Notes: generated by a model not told the origin, from the sequence alone. A DNA stretch of 64,000 nucleotides from Anisakis pegreffii (GCA_035041965.1 JAPYMA010000100.1:124001-188000), one strand, 5' to 3'; shown: positions 23,008 to 35,975, counted from the first letter of the stretch. Program-made: numbers and translations.

Positions 23008-24496
23008 AAAAAATAAAATTGTTCTGCTTGAAGCGTTTCGAGTGATGAATGTGAATAATTAATGACGAAGTTGTCTTTGGATCTACTCGCTATTTATCAT
23101 CGATTTGCGATTAGCCCCATGGTAACCAATCATTCAAGAATGAATAATAACGCTTTATTCGACAAAGACTCAACAACAACAAAACACTGACTTGTCGAGG
23201 AAAATCTAAAGGAAAAAACAAACACACCGAATAAAAACAAAACTAAAGATGAACAGAAAACAAAAATACAATAAAATATGGAGGCTTATTATAAAATAGC
23301 AGTAACACGTGTGAGTTAATCTCAGTGTCAAGATGAAGATATATGAAAGCTCATTTAATCATCACGCATTTGATATTCCTTATCAAACGGGGGGAGAATC
23401 ACATAAACATATTGAGCGTCGGTATAACATCTCACCAATACGAGATCTTTTGAAAATCTCGTGAAACTACGCATCAAACTGTCAACGCAATTATTTCACA
23501 TAACTGAATTAAGTACATACTGCTTATGGAATGAACAGTTTAACTGTTGTTATTGCAGCTCGTATTCGTGTGGAAATCGTGTTCGAATATTTTCGGTTTT
23601 TTTCCAAAATTTTGTAACAAACAGCATTTCATATGCAAATCCATATGTCCTAGTTTCCAAATGTTCCTTCCAATCAATTGAACATCCATGCAAATAATTA
23701 TATCACTCTCGAAATAAAGAGAGTTAGTGTGACATTGTCTCAACACATCATTTAAGGAAGAATTTTTTCATCAGATGTCAAGTGCGTAAATTCACTGAAA
23801 TAACGCACTAAAAGATAAACCTTCTCATGTGTTAGTTTTTATCAGAACAATCACTTAACTCAACTTGGAATCATGAAAAAAATGTGTCACAGTTCCTAAG
23901 TTCTTCCTTTGTGACCGTGGTCAACTACAGTGAAGCATCTTGCAATCATTTTCTAGCACTTCACGCTTAGGAACTCGATTAATGGGCATAATTTCACACA
24001 GAACTACACTAGAACATAATCAGATTGCGAAGTACAAATCCGGATCACTAACAATCCCGAAAAATTCAAATGAAATTGTTTATTGAGCGGAAAACTACAG
24101 AAGAGATACTCTTATTTCATTCTCAAGTACTTCAACGCTTAGAAATGCTTCACTTTAGCCTCGTGTGACTGAAATTGTTCTCAACTTTAGCCTGGAAGAG
24201 TGCTCATGCAGGAAAAAACAACAAGTGCGACGATCTGCGCGTCATGACGAGAATGTTCTGAAACAATGCGAAGCTACGGTAGAAGCACTTCTGACTTAAC
24301 CTAAACCTGGTCACGTAGACATGCAATCAATAAAGTGCGTGCGATTGCGTTGTGTTTCGCAACATTGGTGACTAGAGAAATTTTAGGACTATGCTCGTGC
24401 TTATTTCTCGAGCTGCGCGAAAACTTTCATGTAAATTTTAGTGAATTACTCTGCGAGCATGATTGGAAAACTAATAGGGGGGATGTTTTCTTTCAG

Positions 24497-24612
24497 GAAT
24501 TACGAGCGAGGATTACAAGGAGACTAGTGGGATGGACGGAATATGGATTTGTGATCAGAAAGGACAGGATGAGAACTGGAACGGATGATCATGGGAACTG
24601 GAACGGATATTA
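24497..24612 (+). other. Weak candidate coding exon
   Basis: A good acceptor (TTCTTTCAG) is followed by two open frames of 29-38 codons, one ending GNWNGY. The end of the block is a degenerate tandem repeat (GAACTGGAACGGAT-like units), which may account for the open frames. No family recognised and no partner exon found. Confidence 0.18.
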
Positions 24613-25224
24613 AGAGACCACGCCAACACGCAAAAATTTCAACTGCACGAAACAATCGTCAACACATAAGTTGATCAGCATTTTTTTCTACACATTATTA
24701 TTTTGCAATAATAGCATCAACAACATTGCAATTTACCACACAAATCTTCGAACATTCAACAGAGGGCACATAATATCAGAAGAGGCCTTGGGATGATTTC
24801 GGATTCACTGCGTTTAGAGTACCACTGGGTGAGCTCAACTGATAAGGAAAAGATTTTCGAATGACTGATGGAGATTTTAATGAAAGTAAAAACCGATGTT
24901 CACAATGTATACCACTAAAATGAGTCCACTCTCTGGTCGAGTGGAAGAAAACGTGCTTTTTTTTTAAACAACGACAGTTGCTAGGTTGAATAAGAAAATT
25001 GACCATCCCAACAGTCATTTACTATTGGATCGTTGCTCAAAGATTATAATATTGGTACCTCATTCATTAAGAGAAGCATTAAACGAATATGAAAACGAGA
25101 TAGGAACCGATCTAATCCTATTAACGCAACACATTTCCTACCCTAACTGAAAGCGTAAAATGTCACCAATTAAAGCACTGTGATAAGAATGATGAAACAC
25201 GTTGGAATCTGTCAATAAATGATT

Positions 25225-25306
25225 ATGATTTCTTATTTTACTACATTTCAATCTCATCGCATTACTAAATGCGATGAGATTGAAAAACAGTAAAACAAGA
25301 AATCAT
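25225..25306. repeat. Inverted repeat, 18-bp perfect inner stem, 39-bp imperfect arms
   Basis: The inner arms 25246-25263 and 25268-25285 are exact reverse complements around the loop ACTA. Pairing continues outward with four mismatches to 25225 and 25306. Confidence 0.85.
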
Positions 25307-26137
25307 GATCCGATAGGCTTCCCGATGATAACATTAAAGAAAGTCAATGAGATTGACGTTAACTGCCATTTGCAGTTATGCTGATCGTGTATATCACGAT
25401 ACATGTTGTAATTCATTATTTCGACTAATGAAATAAACTTAATTACGTGGGACTGCTGGGTAATATCCTCGAAAGTTATCCTTATGGGGACATTCACCGA
25501 ATTTTGAAATCAGAAACACCTTTAAGAAAAGATCTGAGAAAAAGATCTCCCCGCAGTGGGCAACAACACTACACGATGACTAAAACGAATGAGGGAAACG
25601 CGCGAGAGGCAATCTCTACAGTTTACCGCCAATTTCTTGTGAGACTATCTTATTGCCACAGCGATCGCCCTCATCCATCCTACCAACTCTGACTAACTAG
25701 CGATCACGATATTTATCGTCTTCCAAGCAATCGCTCGTTAGCATTATCGCTCCCAAACCCAGCAGTCACCGTATAATGCGATAACACTTATATAGATGTT
25801 ATGATGTATTAACTCAAATGAAAGTGCACAACTAATGCCATTTTATCAACAATATATGAATAACTAGATGAAATGTGAATAGAAAGCATGTACATCATTA
25901 TATCTTGTGATATACTGTTAAGTCAAAGAATTCATCAAGATGTGGCTGGAATCTTATAGGAATGTGAAGCATAGATTAGTAAATCTAGTAATAATATATC
26001 ACAAGATGTAGGAGAGTAATTATTCCTACTGTTTACATTGGAAGAAAACCTTATCATGTCTTTGTTCGCATATGTTTATTGATAAGCAATATTATTGTCT
26101 CTATGAAGCAATTGTTTTTGTAATCATTTGATATCAG

Positions 26138-26295
26138 TCTCCCATGTTTGTTGTGCCTGTCACCGTCTTAGCACGTCTTATAATCAATCTGAGTCATACA
26201 AACAATCGACGAATCATGAGGATCAAAACAATTCCATTGGAAGATCAGATGCACTGAAGAAACTCGGCGAATTAAACTGCCCACAACTGACTTGA
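26138..26295 (+). other. Candidate 3'-terminal coding exon, unknown protein
   Basis: After the acceptor ATATCAG a phase-2 frame runs about 50 codons to TGA at 26293. It is hydrophilic and coding-looking (contains STSYNQSESYKQS and SDALKKLGELNCPQLT). No homologue comes to mind and I could not find preceding exons with matching phase. A second open frame overlaps its end and runs to 26567 (includes KRKIEPYELISAERIGTVEE), so the true reading is unresolved. Confidence 0.28.
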
Positions 26296-26691
26296 AGCGG
26301 AAAATTGAACCGTATGAATTGATATCGGCGGAACGCATTGGAACAGTTGAAGAATTCCTTCCCAATTCCTTTTCTTCCTTCCTACCTCCTTTTCAAGATT
26401 TCCTTCCCATGTGCTTTTTCAATCTGAGAAGTAACCTTACTCTTCCGAAGTGCTTTCGATCGCACAACGTCCACTGCAAAGCAATCAATGGCCAATTTGC
26501 CAGGCCAGTCCCTCCGAACTCAACCAATGTCAACGGTGTCTGGAGTTACCGTTTCGAAGGCGTCTAAGCCCGCACTGAATTATGAAGTGTAATTATTGAA
26601 TTATGGTTGGTGGTGATTATGGGCTTATTCATCAACTTCTCAGTATATCTCAATATAAGAAGAAATAAAGAGCGATATATCAGCTCTTCAG

Positions 26692-26891
26692 ATGAGATTG
26701 CATTTGAAACAGTTGTTAATGTACTACGCTTATTCTGCAACGACATTCTGATGATATCCCTTCATTATTATGACGAATTGAACAATGTCACAATTGGGCA
26801 GAAATGGAAATTGGGTTCAGTTCCGGATAAGTATGTGATGATACGACGGTACCTTTATGAGACGCGAATATGGAAGAAAAGTCAGTTGTAG
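26692..26891 (+). other. Candidate coding exon, unknown protein
   Basis: The acceptor CAGCTCTTCAG is followed by an open frame containing EIAFETVVNVLRLFCND and YYDELNNVTIGQKWKLGSV. A donor (GATAA/GTATGTG) occurs at 26830; without it the frame runs to TGA at 26891. Codon use looks real but no family is recognised. Confidence 0.3.
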
Positions 26892-26956
26892 CAGTTATCA
26901 ATCGATGAGAACGACGACAATGCTCATGAATCAAAGACGACGATCAACAACATTCT

Positions 26957-27150
26957 TTAAAAAAAGAAAAAATTAAAAAAATTAAAAAAAATTAAAAAAC
27001 AAAAAATTAAAAAAATAAAAAATAGAAAAATAAAAAATACAAAAAAATGAAAATAAAAAATAAAAATGAAAAAATAAAAGTAAATAAAGTAATGAAAAAT
27101 TAAAAAATTAAATGAAAAAAAAAGAAAAAAATAAAACTAAAAAACATGAA
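26957..27150. repeat. A-rich low-complexity tract
   Basis: About 190 bases that are almost all A and T on this strand, built of AAAAATTA/AAAATAAAA-like units. It begins directly after a candidate coding region. Confidence 0.85.
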
Positions 27151-27159
27151 AATATTTGT

Positions 27160-28660
27160 AAGAATGTAAATGTTATAATCATCGACTAAAGCGAATAACC
27201 ACTTTTCTCAAACACACTTCCATAAGTTTTCTTAAGAATTGTTCATTGTTCCAATTTTGTGGTTATTCGCTTTTATGCTCGCATTCTCATGTTCGTTTAA
27301 ACCATTGGCATTGTATACTTTATGAATTATTTTATGTGAATCGCATCGGTACCGTTTCCATTGTACGATTGTCAATTGCTTGAATATTTTGACTGTTTTT
27401 TCATCAATAAGCTTTTCACCCATTTCGCATTTCATGTATGCATAATGCTGTTACGGAAGCTTGTTGTTATGTTTGAATATGAATACTGGCAGTTAGCGCA
27501 AACATAATCTGAAAGGGGGGGGGGTGAGAAGTAAGCAGTGAAATGTTTCATAATATGCAGATCACGCATAGCATAGCACTTAAGATGTGTTTCAGTTGAG
27601 ATGTTTGAAAACAGTGCTTTTGAACGGTGACATTCTACGATACACTCTCAGCTGATTAGTTAATTTGTCTGGTTTTCCGGGGATACTAATGAGACGACAT
27701 TGACTATGATATGGGCGAGGAAAATACTCGGATGTTTAGCACCTTCTATGAAATACAATGATAAAAATAGGTATCATATGATTGAAACAGCAACGATTCA
27801 ATATGCGGTGACCATACTATGACCATTTATAGGTACAGTGGCTCATTTGTCATTTGAAACAATGACTGCATTCCAAAACGCTTTGTTCCATTTCCGGAGA
27901 GTGAACTCGTCATCCTTCTGGTTGAATAATTTCGAAAAATGCTTGTTGCCAAGGAAAGCGTTAAAATTTATTCAAAAATAATAACTTATAATCAGGAATT
28001 GCTTTGATTAGCATCAAGAACAGATGGAAAGAAATCATTTGAGCTCATTTAGTTGGTGGAGTGCGATGTTGTGAACCTTTCAGTTCGGAATAGGGCAGGT
28101 CCAATGATTAAATGACCTGGGTGATAATGTCTGCAATAGGATAATTCGGTGGGAAGAGGCTTTCTCGTATGGTTCTGGCGGGTTTTGATGAGTTGCAGAA
28201 CAGAACAAAATGAAATGAGATTATTCAGCTGTTGATGGTGTATCAGTGCAGCACAATAGGTCCATAGAAAAGATTCGTTGAATAATATGACATTTAATGA
28301 TCTCTTACAACAGAACGAAATGTTACCATGAACAAATAATAACCCAGGAGAGGTGAAATATGACGATGGGTGAGCATTGAGTACAAGCTGAAAAGATATT
28401 TTGATACTGAAACACTCTGTTGAATTGTTCAATCCTTTGATGTGTTGAAAAAAAAATCGTTTCATTTTGATTTGAATTGCAGTTGGTTATTCTCAAATGT
28501 TAACCGAGGTAATTCTGAAAGGAATTGAGCATAAATGAATCAGAACAAAGCCTAGTTTGAGGAATGGTGATGACTTTAGTTAGGTTGTCTATATAATGCT
28601 CGTGAATAGAGATTAATCCATGATTTCTAGAATAATTCCGAAATGTTTCTGTTTTTCTTC
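27160..28660. other. Stretch with no supported gene
   Basis: A G homopolymer lies at about 27513-27523. A 138-codon open frame on the minus strand (28049-28465) has no splice context, domain or composition that supports a gene, so it is not called. Confidence 0.35.
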
Positions 28661-29045
28661 ATCTGATCGTCTTATCGTTGGGTGTCATCACACCGTGCAT
28701 GTGACAGTTCACCATATTCCTTCAACGACAGCATCACGTTACTGGAGTAGGATAGCCGGTCGTTGAAACAGAGGATATCAATGCACAGAAGGTATTTAAA
28801 ACCGAAAGAGAATAAATATGCGAAAGACCTAAAGGTGAGCGAGCTGATAATGAAACAATAAGCTCCAATAAAACTTTCGCAGTGTGTCAAATGGTAGGAA
28901 TCGCTTCGAAGATTTTGGTTTGAAGATGAAAAAAGTAGTGGATGAGCTGAACCTCAGTTGAAATTCCATTAGAGCGAATCGGAATGATGAATACTTGTTC
29001 GGAAGTTGTTGTCGTGGGAACTGGATTGGGTAGGAATTTATTCAG

Positions 29046-29391
29046 TGCTTATAAAAAGCATGAAGAGGAAAAGTTCCGATCCTATTGCTTCTGTTATCTC
29101 AAGCACGTTGTGAACGGCCACCGAAGCGTTGAGAGAGATAGCACTTAACAGGAATTGCAGATAATTTTTAGTGAAATCTCATCATTAGTACACAATTCTC
29201 GTGTCGGCAAAACGAATGACTCCGTTAGCTATTTCAAACAGATGAGAGTGATCAATGAATTTGTCGAAATGCAGCTCAACGAAGTGCGGTCATCATTAGC
29301 ACGCGATGATCCTATTATGCCTACAACTGGGACTGAATTGTGGTTCATTACAGCTCTCTTCAGAGCTCTCCGTCGTATTGCGGAAGTTTGA
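29046..29391 (+). other. Two candidate terminal coding exons of an unknown protein
   Basis: Exon 29046-29106 (acceptor TTATTCAG; reads AYKKHEEEKFRSYCFCYLKH) and exon 29161-29391 (acceptor GAATTGCAG; includes SVSYFKQMRVINEFVEMQL and TELWFITALFRALRRIAEV, then TGA) join in phase across a 54-base intron. The product looks helical and hydrophilic; no family recognised. Another coding-looking piece at 28883-28934 (acceptor CTTTCGCAG) may belong upstream, but its phase does not fit directly, so at least one exon is missing or misread. Confidence 0.35.
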
Positions 29392-29797
29392 ATGATTTTA
29401 AGAAGTTTTTTAAAATGTTTTTCCACTGTGACGTTTTTCTCGTTGGCTTTTTATTTCAGTCGCTGATTCAAAATTCAAAAATATATTTTGGTTGATTTTA
29501 TCGTTACTCATTTTCATAATGTCGTTATCTTTCCATCCTTCCAGCCGTACACATTTATTCATAGATCTATAAGGGACAACCTAACTGAGGTTGTTCAACG
29601 CCTCAAGCATCGCGCAACTGCCTTCATTAGTAGTCAGTAAACCGCGTTAGCCGTTCACGTTCGGCTTATTTTAGAATCAGAGCATAGTTCACAATGTATG
29701 CGAGCAGACTTGCGATTTTACTCCTCGCAGGGGTTGCTGAAATCCCATTACACTCTCTATCCGGATAAATAATATCAATTTGGCACGTTCATAATTA

Positions 29798-30354
29798 GAA
29801 GAGCTGGGGGGTGGGGGGGGGGCGAAGGAGGAGCTCAAAAATTGATTTGGCATTTATTTTTTATATTCAAACAAACATATCAAGGACAATAGTTGCTGCA
29901 CTTACCATTTCACTGAGCAGCACTATTGTTTTCAAACCGGAAAGGAGATAGTATGATAGGGTTACTTCGTGAAATTTTGATCAGGAAATGGAACATTGAT
30001 TCACAAATTTATCTCCCTCTTCCTCTGTTTGAATTGTCTAATATTGCCTGTCCACCTTCAGTTCGTTGATTAAATCAATTAAAACCGTATCAGATACCCG
30101 TAATTTGATTGATCTTAAAGTAATTTGGCCTTCCATGTATTGCTTGTTTTTACTATTGCCATTCGAAAGAAAATGCTTTTCTCGAGAACAAGTCATCTTC
30201 GACGGATTTTGCATTGGCATTTAAAAGCAAGATTAAATTCCAGATATCTTTTTGAGTGCAACAAGAACTATTGTCCTTGATGTGCTTGTTTGAATGTAAC
30301 AAATAAATGCCAAATCGATTTTTCAGCCTTTCCCTCCCCTCCCCTCCCCTCTTC
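29798..30354. mobile_element. MITE with about 100-bp terminal inverted repeats and TA flanks
   Basis: The left arm (29798 to about 29905) and right arm (about 30250-30354) are imperfect reverse complements over about 100 bp. Both start GAAGAG, pass through a G-rich run, then share ATTTGGCATTTATTT and ATCAAGGACAATAGTT. The element is flanked by TA on both sides (29796-29797 and 30355-30356), the target site of Tc1/mariner-type transposition. The 557-bp body has no coding capacity. Confidence 0.85.
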
Positions 30355-31758
30355 TAACGTTTTTATGAGTTTTATTAACCGTTATTTGCGTCAACAACAG
30401 AGTATTTGAAAATCTCCCAAATGCTAGTGGCAATCTGGTGTAACGCTAAGAATTCAAAATTCTGTAAAGTTGTTGAATGGAGTCAGATTCCGTAAAAGTT
30501 AAGTCAGATAGAGCAAACGAGCATTTTTCAGTTGGATAAGTAACTCATTTATGCAAATGAACGAAGCGAAAACTGAAATGCAATGAAAGCGCTAAATAAG
30601 AGAGGATGTACGGTTGTTAACTGAAAAATTGCAAATCAACATCTCAGCGATTAACTCCTCTCCTTCCATTTATCAAAAGCGTTTACGAATTACAACACTA
30701 ATTTTTAATACGTTTCACTTACGACTAAAAATTTTATCCTTCGTAATGCCGCATCGTCAAACGCAATCGTTCATTGTAAAAGCCACCACTACTGTTAGTT
30801 TCTCGTTTACTTCCTCATATCGCACTAATAGTTTCTTGAATGAAATTTTAGGTGGAGGATTTAAAGAGCACCTCAAAGAAAACAAAAAAATTATTCAATA
30901 ACTTAACTCTTATTACAATTTCTAATCTAATTTTTTCTAATTCAACGTCGTCACAAGTGGAAAGAATTTGTTGGTTTGCCATTATTACTTTTTGAACATG
31001 TAATGTTGGAACGTATTCCAAGAGATGCGCTAAATCGAGTATGAATGGGCACTGTTAGCAAATGAAAGTGTGCATATTTAAAAAGCGGGAGTGAACGATT
31101 CAAAAAAAAAAAACGTTCTTTTAACCTTTTAATCGATATTTTAAAAATGTATTTCGTGAGCTTATTCGCATCCACTATATGTTTAATACTATATGCACGA
31201 TCAATCGGTATTATCAAAACAAATTCATCTTAAGTTCAACGAAGCATCACACTAAATCATGTCCAACTGTGTTGAACATTGCTTCTCAGAAATCGCTCAT
31301 TGCTTCTCATTTGCCAGTTTATCGAAGTATTTGTGGATTCGCTTTGGATAATATGCGTTCGCTTAACAATTTCGCACACGTTCAACAATATCAAACGAAT
31401 AAAAAAACAAATGATGAGGCGTTCGGAAAGAAATCGTTTCAATGAACTACAGCTTCAGTATTAACTGTTATTCTTGAAGAAATGCGATTTTGCAACGTTT
31501 GAATTCCGCGAAAGTAAAACAATCAATAACCTTTTTTACCAAACATGCAACAATGAGGTATAGCTATTGTTAACGCAGTACAGAGTCTCAGTAATTAGTG
31601 TTTCACATCTCTTGTTCGGCCCATTCGATGATGATGAAAATTTTACGTTTTCATTTTCTGAAAACGAATTCGGACTTTTAAAAAATATAAAGAAACGTTC
31701 AGTAACAGAATTTTTCACACAGCTATTCAATGGTAACAATTTCGTGTCAAAGCAATCT

Positions 31759-31909
31759 GACAACAACAACAACAATAATAATAATAATAAAAGTGATAAT
31801 AACAATAATAATATTGATAAAAAATAATTGTAATTATAAATAATAACAATAATAATAATGCCAATGATAATGATCATTAACGTTAATAATAATAACTTGT
31901 AGTAATAAA
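31759..31909. repeat. AAC/AAT trinucleotide-rich microsatellite
   Basis: Runs of CAA, AAT and GATAAT units with interruptions. They produce poly-Asn or poly-Leu open frames on either strand that are not genes. Confidence 0.85.
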
Positions 31910-32767
31910 GAAAACCATAACTATTCGTTACAAAAATTACCTATAGTTTTGATAAGTTGAAATGCAATATTTTTTCCTTGGGAAATTAACTAATGAAAGG
32001 TATGCCGGAGTTTAGCAGTATTCTTTTATTTTTATAATTTCTTTTGAAAAAGGGTCGCAGTACAAATGTATGTCTTATGCGCATTTCTATTGGTTCAAGA
32101 AATGAATATTGCATTTATTTTATGATACGAAGCAGTTATTTTCGCTTGCTCATTCATCAACATTACATCTCCATTTCGTCTTATTCATTTCGATCTTTCT
32201 TTTACTAAAGCTACGACGAGTTAGTTCGTTTATTCGACACTTTACATCGATCGATACTTTGTTTCATTATTATGCTTTACGCCTAAAACGGGCTCTGCAC
32301 CAATTATTCAATACGCGTATATTTATGTGCATATTTCATTTGTATAATTTTTTGGTAGAACGAAAATTCGACTTTTTGTGAGATTGATTTTGCTTGCTCT
32401 CTTTGGTTCATTCATCGAGGTGTAAAAATATATTCTAGAATATATCTCAACTAAGTTTCTGATTCAATTCGATATGCGGACTGCAACGAATCCACTAATG
32501 GTTTCCTGTCATTCCTTACTACAGTATATCTATTTTTGTGCAAAATGACGAGCATTTTGCTTGATTCCCTGTAAGGATTGCAATAGTCTTTTCAGTGCTG
32601 TTAATTGATTGAAAGGTTTCATATCTTTCAAATCTGCATGGAACAAACCATCTTTACATACAGTGATGCTCATGCTCCCGAAACAAACAAAATTCGCTTG
32701 GTTCCCTTAAAAAATATCAGATCAACGTTTAGTGGCCGGAGTTAAAGCCTGCGGTGTAATTTTTTTG

Positions 32768-32945
32768 GATCCGAATTGCTGCAGAGCTGGAGCCGGAGCT
32801 GTGATTTGAAAGTTGCCTAGCCGTAGCTGGAACTGAATGTTTAGAATTCTAGAAAGTAGGGCTGGAGAAGAATTTTCGAGAAATTTAGAGCCTGAGCTGG
32901 AGTCGAATTTGAAAACCGTGAAGGCAGAGTCGGAGCTGAGTCAGT
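32768..32945. repeat. Degenerate GGAGC-rich repeat
   Basis: GAGCTGGAGCCGGAGCTG, GTAGCTGGAACTG, GGGCTGGAGAAG, GAGCTGGAGTCG and GTCGGAGCTGAG recur at irregular spacing, giving a locally purine-rich strand. Confidence 0.6.
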
Positions 32946-34141
32946 TGTTTCAAATTGAGGCATCACTGTTTATATATGGTAGCTGCTGTTGTGAAGCACC
33001 TTTTTAGTTAGTTGTTCGCTAATGTCGGTATGAATCTTTTCTCACTCTTTATAAGATTCGTTTTACCACATTCTTTATATTAATTGATAAGATTGATTCA
33101 AAACGACATTTCATTTCAATTAGTGCAGTTTGTCGACTTCAGATGGCTTAACATTCTTTGTTCACTTCTTTTTCAGTTGTGTGCATTTATTGGACTCTCT
33201 GTTAGTTATTCAGTAACATTTCTCATTCCTCTTCCAACTCGACTGCCGTAATTGTCAAGCAGCCGTAACATGTTTCAAATGAACTTGATATTTATGTAAG
33301 GTTTCTAACTGAAGTTAAAACGTCAAAATCCTCTTGAACTTTCTGATATAACGTCATTGATGCACAGCAATTCGAGGCAATAAATGTGTTTGATGAATGT
33401 GTGGTGCAGATATCGATATCTTATTTCCTTTGCCTTAGTGGTTGAATAGTGAATGAATTAATAGATATTGGCTTTCGAAAGGCAGTGGAAAGGAATAATT
33501 GTAATGTTATAATGTTAATTAGTATTAGTCTTAATAGGAACAGCTCTAACGATGATAATAGAAATAGGAATAATAGAAATAAACGACGTTATTACTGAAA
33601 GTGACAGTACTAGTAGCAGAAATCTATGAATGAACGCCTCGAAAATACTGGAAAAAAGTCAAGGAAGAAGTATGTGATCTTTTTTATAGAAGGTATTCAT
33701 ACCTGTCTAGTACATGAAGAAGTTTACAATGAAAGGTGTTTGGGAGTTGTTTAGTAGGAAATACAGCAATAATGACGTTGCATCTAAAAATATAAAACTG
33801 GATGCCATAGATAGATTTGCTGAAATAATTTTGCTCTGTTGGTTGACATTCGATATGTTTGAAAGGTATTGTCAGCTGAATGATTTGACTTTATATGATT
33901 TGCGAATTGACATTCTATGAAAGTGATCACGTTCACTCAGTTGAAACTTGATGTTTATCAGTTTCAGAAGAGCGAGTTAACCGTTATCAGAGGTGTTGTT
34001 GCAGTCACACCTCCTCCTCGCTCACTATGGACGCCACTGATGGCGCCGATATGGACATGTGAGTTGAAGCAGCATCATATTTTCTCTCGTTCGAGTGCAG
34101 TGGTGTACAAAGTGGAAAACTATTCATATAATAAAAGAAGA

Positions 34142-35975
34142 ATGCAGATGAACGTATTATTTATTTCACTACTTTCGTTCATGTCAACCTTAATAGCAAA
34201 CGCTATCAAGTGCTATTGCACTGATGACCATTGTGTTCCGTACGGTGTTTGTGAAAGCAGTGTTTGTTTGGTTGGTATACTGAAAAGTTCAAATTCAGTT
34301 ATACGTACTTGTGGCTCAGAATTAATCGGTTGTCGAAGAAACGTTGGAAGGTATGTGTTGTTCATTTCATTACTACTTTATGAACATAGATTATGACAAT
34401 ATCATCCGATGACGAACGTCGTGAGTATGATTAATAGATTTACATTCAACGGAGTCAGTTGTAAAGGAATAAATTTTATTCGAAAAGTTGGTGATTAGTT
34501 TGGATACTGTTTTTTCTATCGATAATAGCAATTGATCTAGTGAGAGTTCATGAAAAGAAAAATGTATTCTGATATTCTTTTCAAGTGGTACTACTATTAA
34601 TTTGAGTATTGAATAACGAGCTAGTTTCGGAGGTATGCGTTTTTGTTTGTGGCGTAAAGTTTTCGAGAGTCGTTTTTCTATAAAGATTGACTTTATAACC
34701 TTACCATTTCCGTAATTTGTTATAATCACTGCAAACACTAATTATTGGCCTCCATTGAAGACGTACTTGTTAATGAGATATTGAAATGAGCAGTGAAGCA
34801 TTTCTTTTGGACTGTTCTTATCTCTCATTTACTCAAATTTACCATTTCAAATGCATCAGTTACCCATCTTCTTCACTTTCAGTGAGTTGATTTAAACCAG
34901 TTCACAATTCTAGCATCTACAGTCTCGAGAAATAACAATATGTTTTCATATAAACGTGATCGTTCTAGAATGAACTATTGAAATGTAAATATAGGTTCAT
35001 AGCCATAATTAGGTAGGATAGCTTTGCTATTCGGATCATTTAAATGCTGTGTTTCATCTTCTTTTTTATTCGTGATGCACCAATACGATTTATTCAATAG
35101 CCATTTATACATGACAGCAAACGGAAGTAATGTTTCGAATTATCAATATGATGTAGTTGTTCTTTAAAGGCTTATACGCACCATCCACATTCATCTTTAT
35201 GTTTATGATTGTTTATATTATAATTGACAAATGAACTTTTAATCACAGACAACATTGTTTATTCTCTGATTACCTACTGAACATGAATTTGGCTGGAAAC
35301 TATATCGTTTAATATCCAGTGAAACAATTATTGCCGATCATATGTTTTTGCATTTTCAGATGGTTAGACTTGTGTGCTTGTGATAAGCCGTTGTGCAATA
35401 CGTTCTCTTATCTCAGAAGTAATACGCGCAAAGATACAGAACCACCGGATGGCGATTCGCTTGTTTTTAACCGAGTTGACAGGTTGAACTTTTAATCATA
35501 GACAACATCATCCATATGTTTCGAGAAGACTGTTTCTAATGAACGTTTTCATAGATGTTTTCATGCTCATTGTTGTTCATTTCTTCATTGATTGAAATGT
35601 GCCATCCAGCACCTTTACTTGTACATGTGACTAGCCAAGTAGCTATCCCACTCGCACTGTGTGATTGTGACGGATTGTTTTCTTGAATTGCTTTTATTTC
35701 CTCATCACCTTCCTCACTACTGCAGTGGATACAACCGAAAGGATGAATGCAAATGGTTCTGGAATAGGACAGAATGGATTTCATGTGATAATATTGTTGA
35801 AATAAAAATGGGCTACAATTTCAGCATTGACACAAATCCTTCGTATCCAGAACAGGATGCTCCATTGTCAACACGAACATCGTTTTTGACGATCCTCTTG
35901 GTTGGGGTGCCGCTCGTTGTCGGAACGGCCACTGTGGTTGTTGTTGCCTTCAATTATTATTGTCACCTGTGCTGA
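34142..35975 (+). CDS. Secreted/type I membrane protein with LU (activin-receptor/Ly6-like) cysteine pattern, 193 aa
   Basis: Exons 34142-34350, 35360-35482 and 35726-35975 join in phase. Residues 1-22 are a signal peptide (MNVLFISLLSFMSTLIANA). The ectodomain begins CYCTDDHCVPYGVCESSVC, continues with TCGSELIGC, and exon 2 gives WLDLCACDKPLCNTF; the final C-N pair is the hallmark of three-finger LU domains found in activin/TGF-beta type receptors and Ly6 proteins. Exon 3 adds a second short Cys-containing part (DECKWFWNRTEWISC, with N-x-T/S glycosylation sites), then a single transmembrane helix (about 163-187) and a tiny tail ending NYYCHLC, whose cysteines could be acylated. There is no kinase domain, so it is not a receptor kinase. 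Start could also be the ATG at 34148. Ligand and function unknown. Confidence 0.82.

Larger units (their letters stand above)
30400..33700. other. Gene-poor stretch with simple repeats
   Basis: No exon could be supported on either strand. It contains the AAC/AAT repeat (31759-31909) and the GGAGCTGGAGCC-like degenerate repeat (32768-32945). An open frame at 33714-33920 just beyond is of uncertain status. Confidence 0.4.

Noticed and set aside
28049..28465. 138-codon minus-strand open frame
   Set aside because: No splice context, no recognisable domain, composition like chance translation.
31536..31877. 113-codon minus and 86-codon plus open frames
   Set aside because: They translate the AAC/AAT microsatellite as poly-Leu or poly-Asn.
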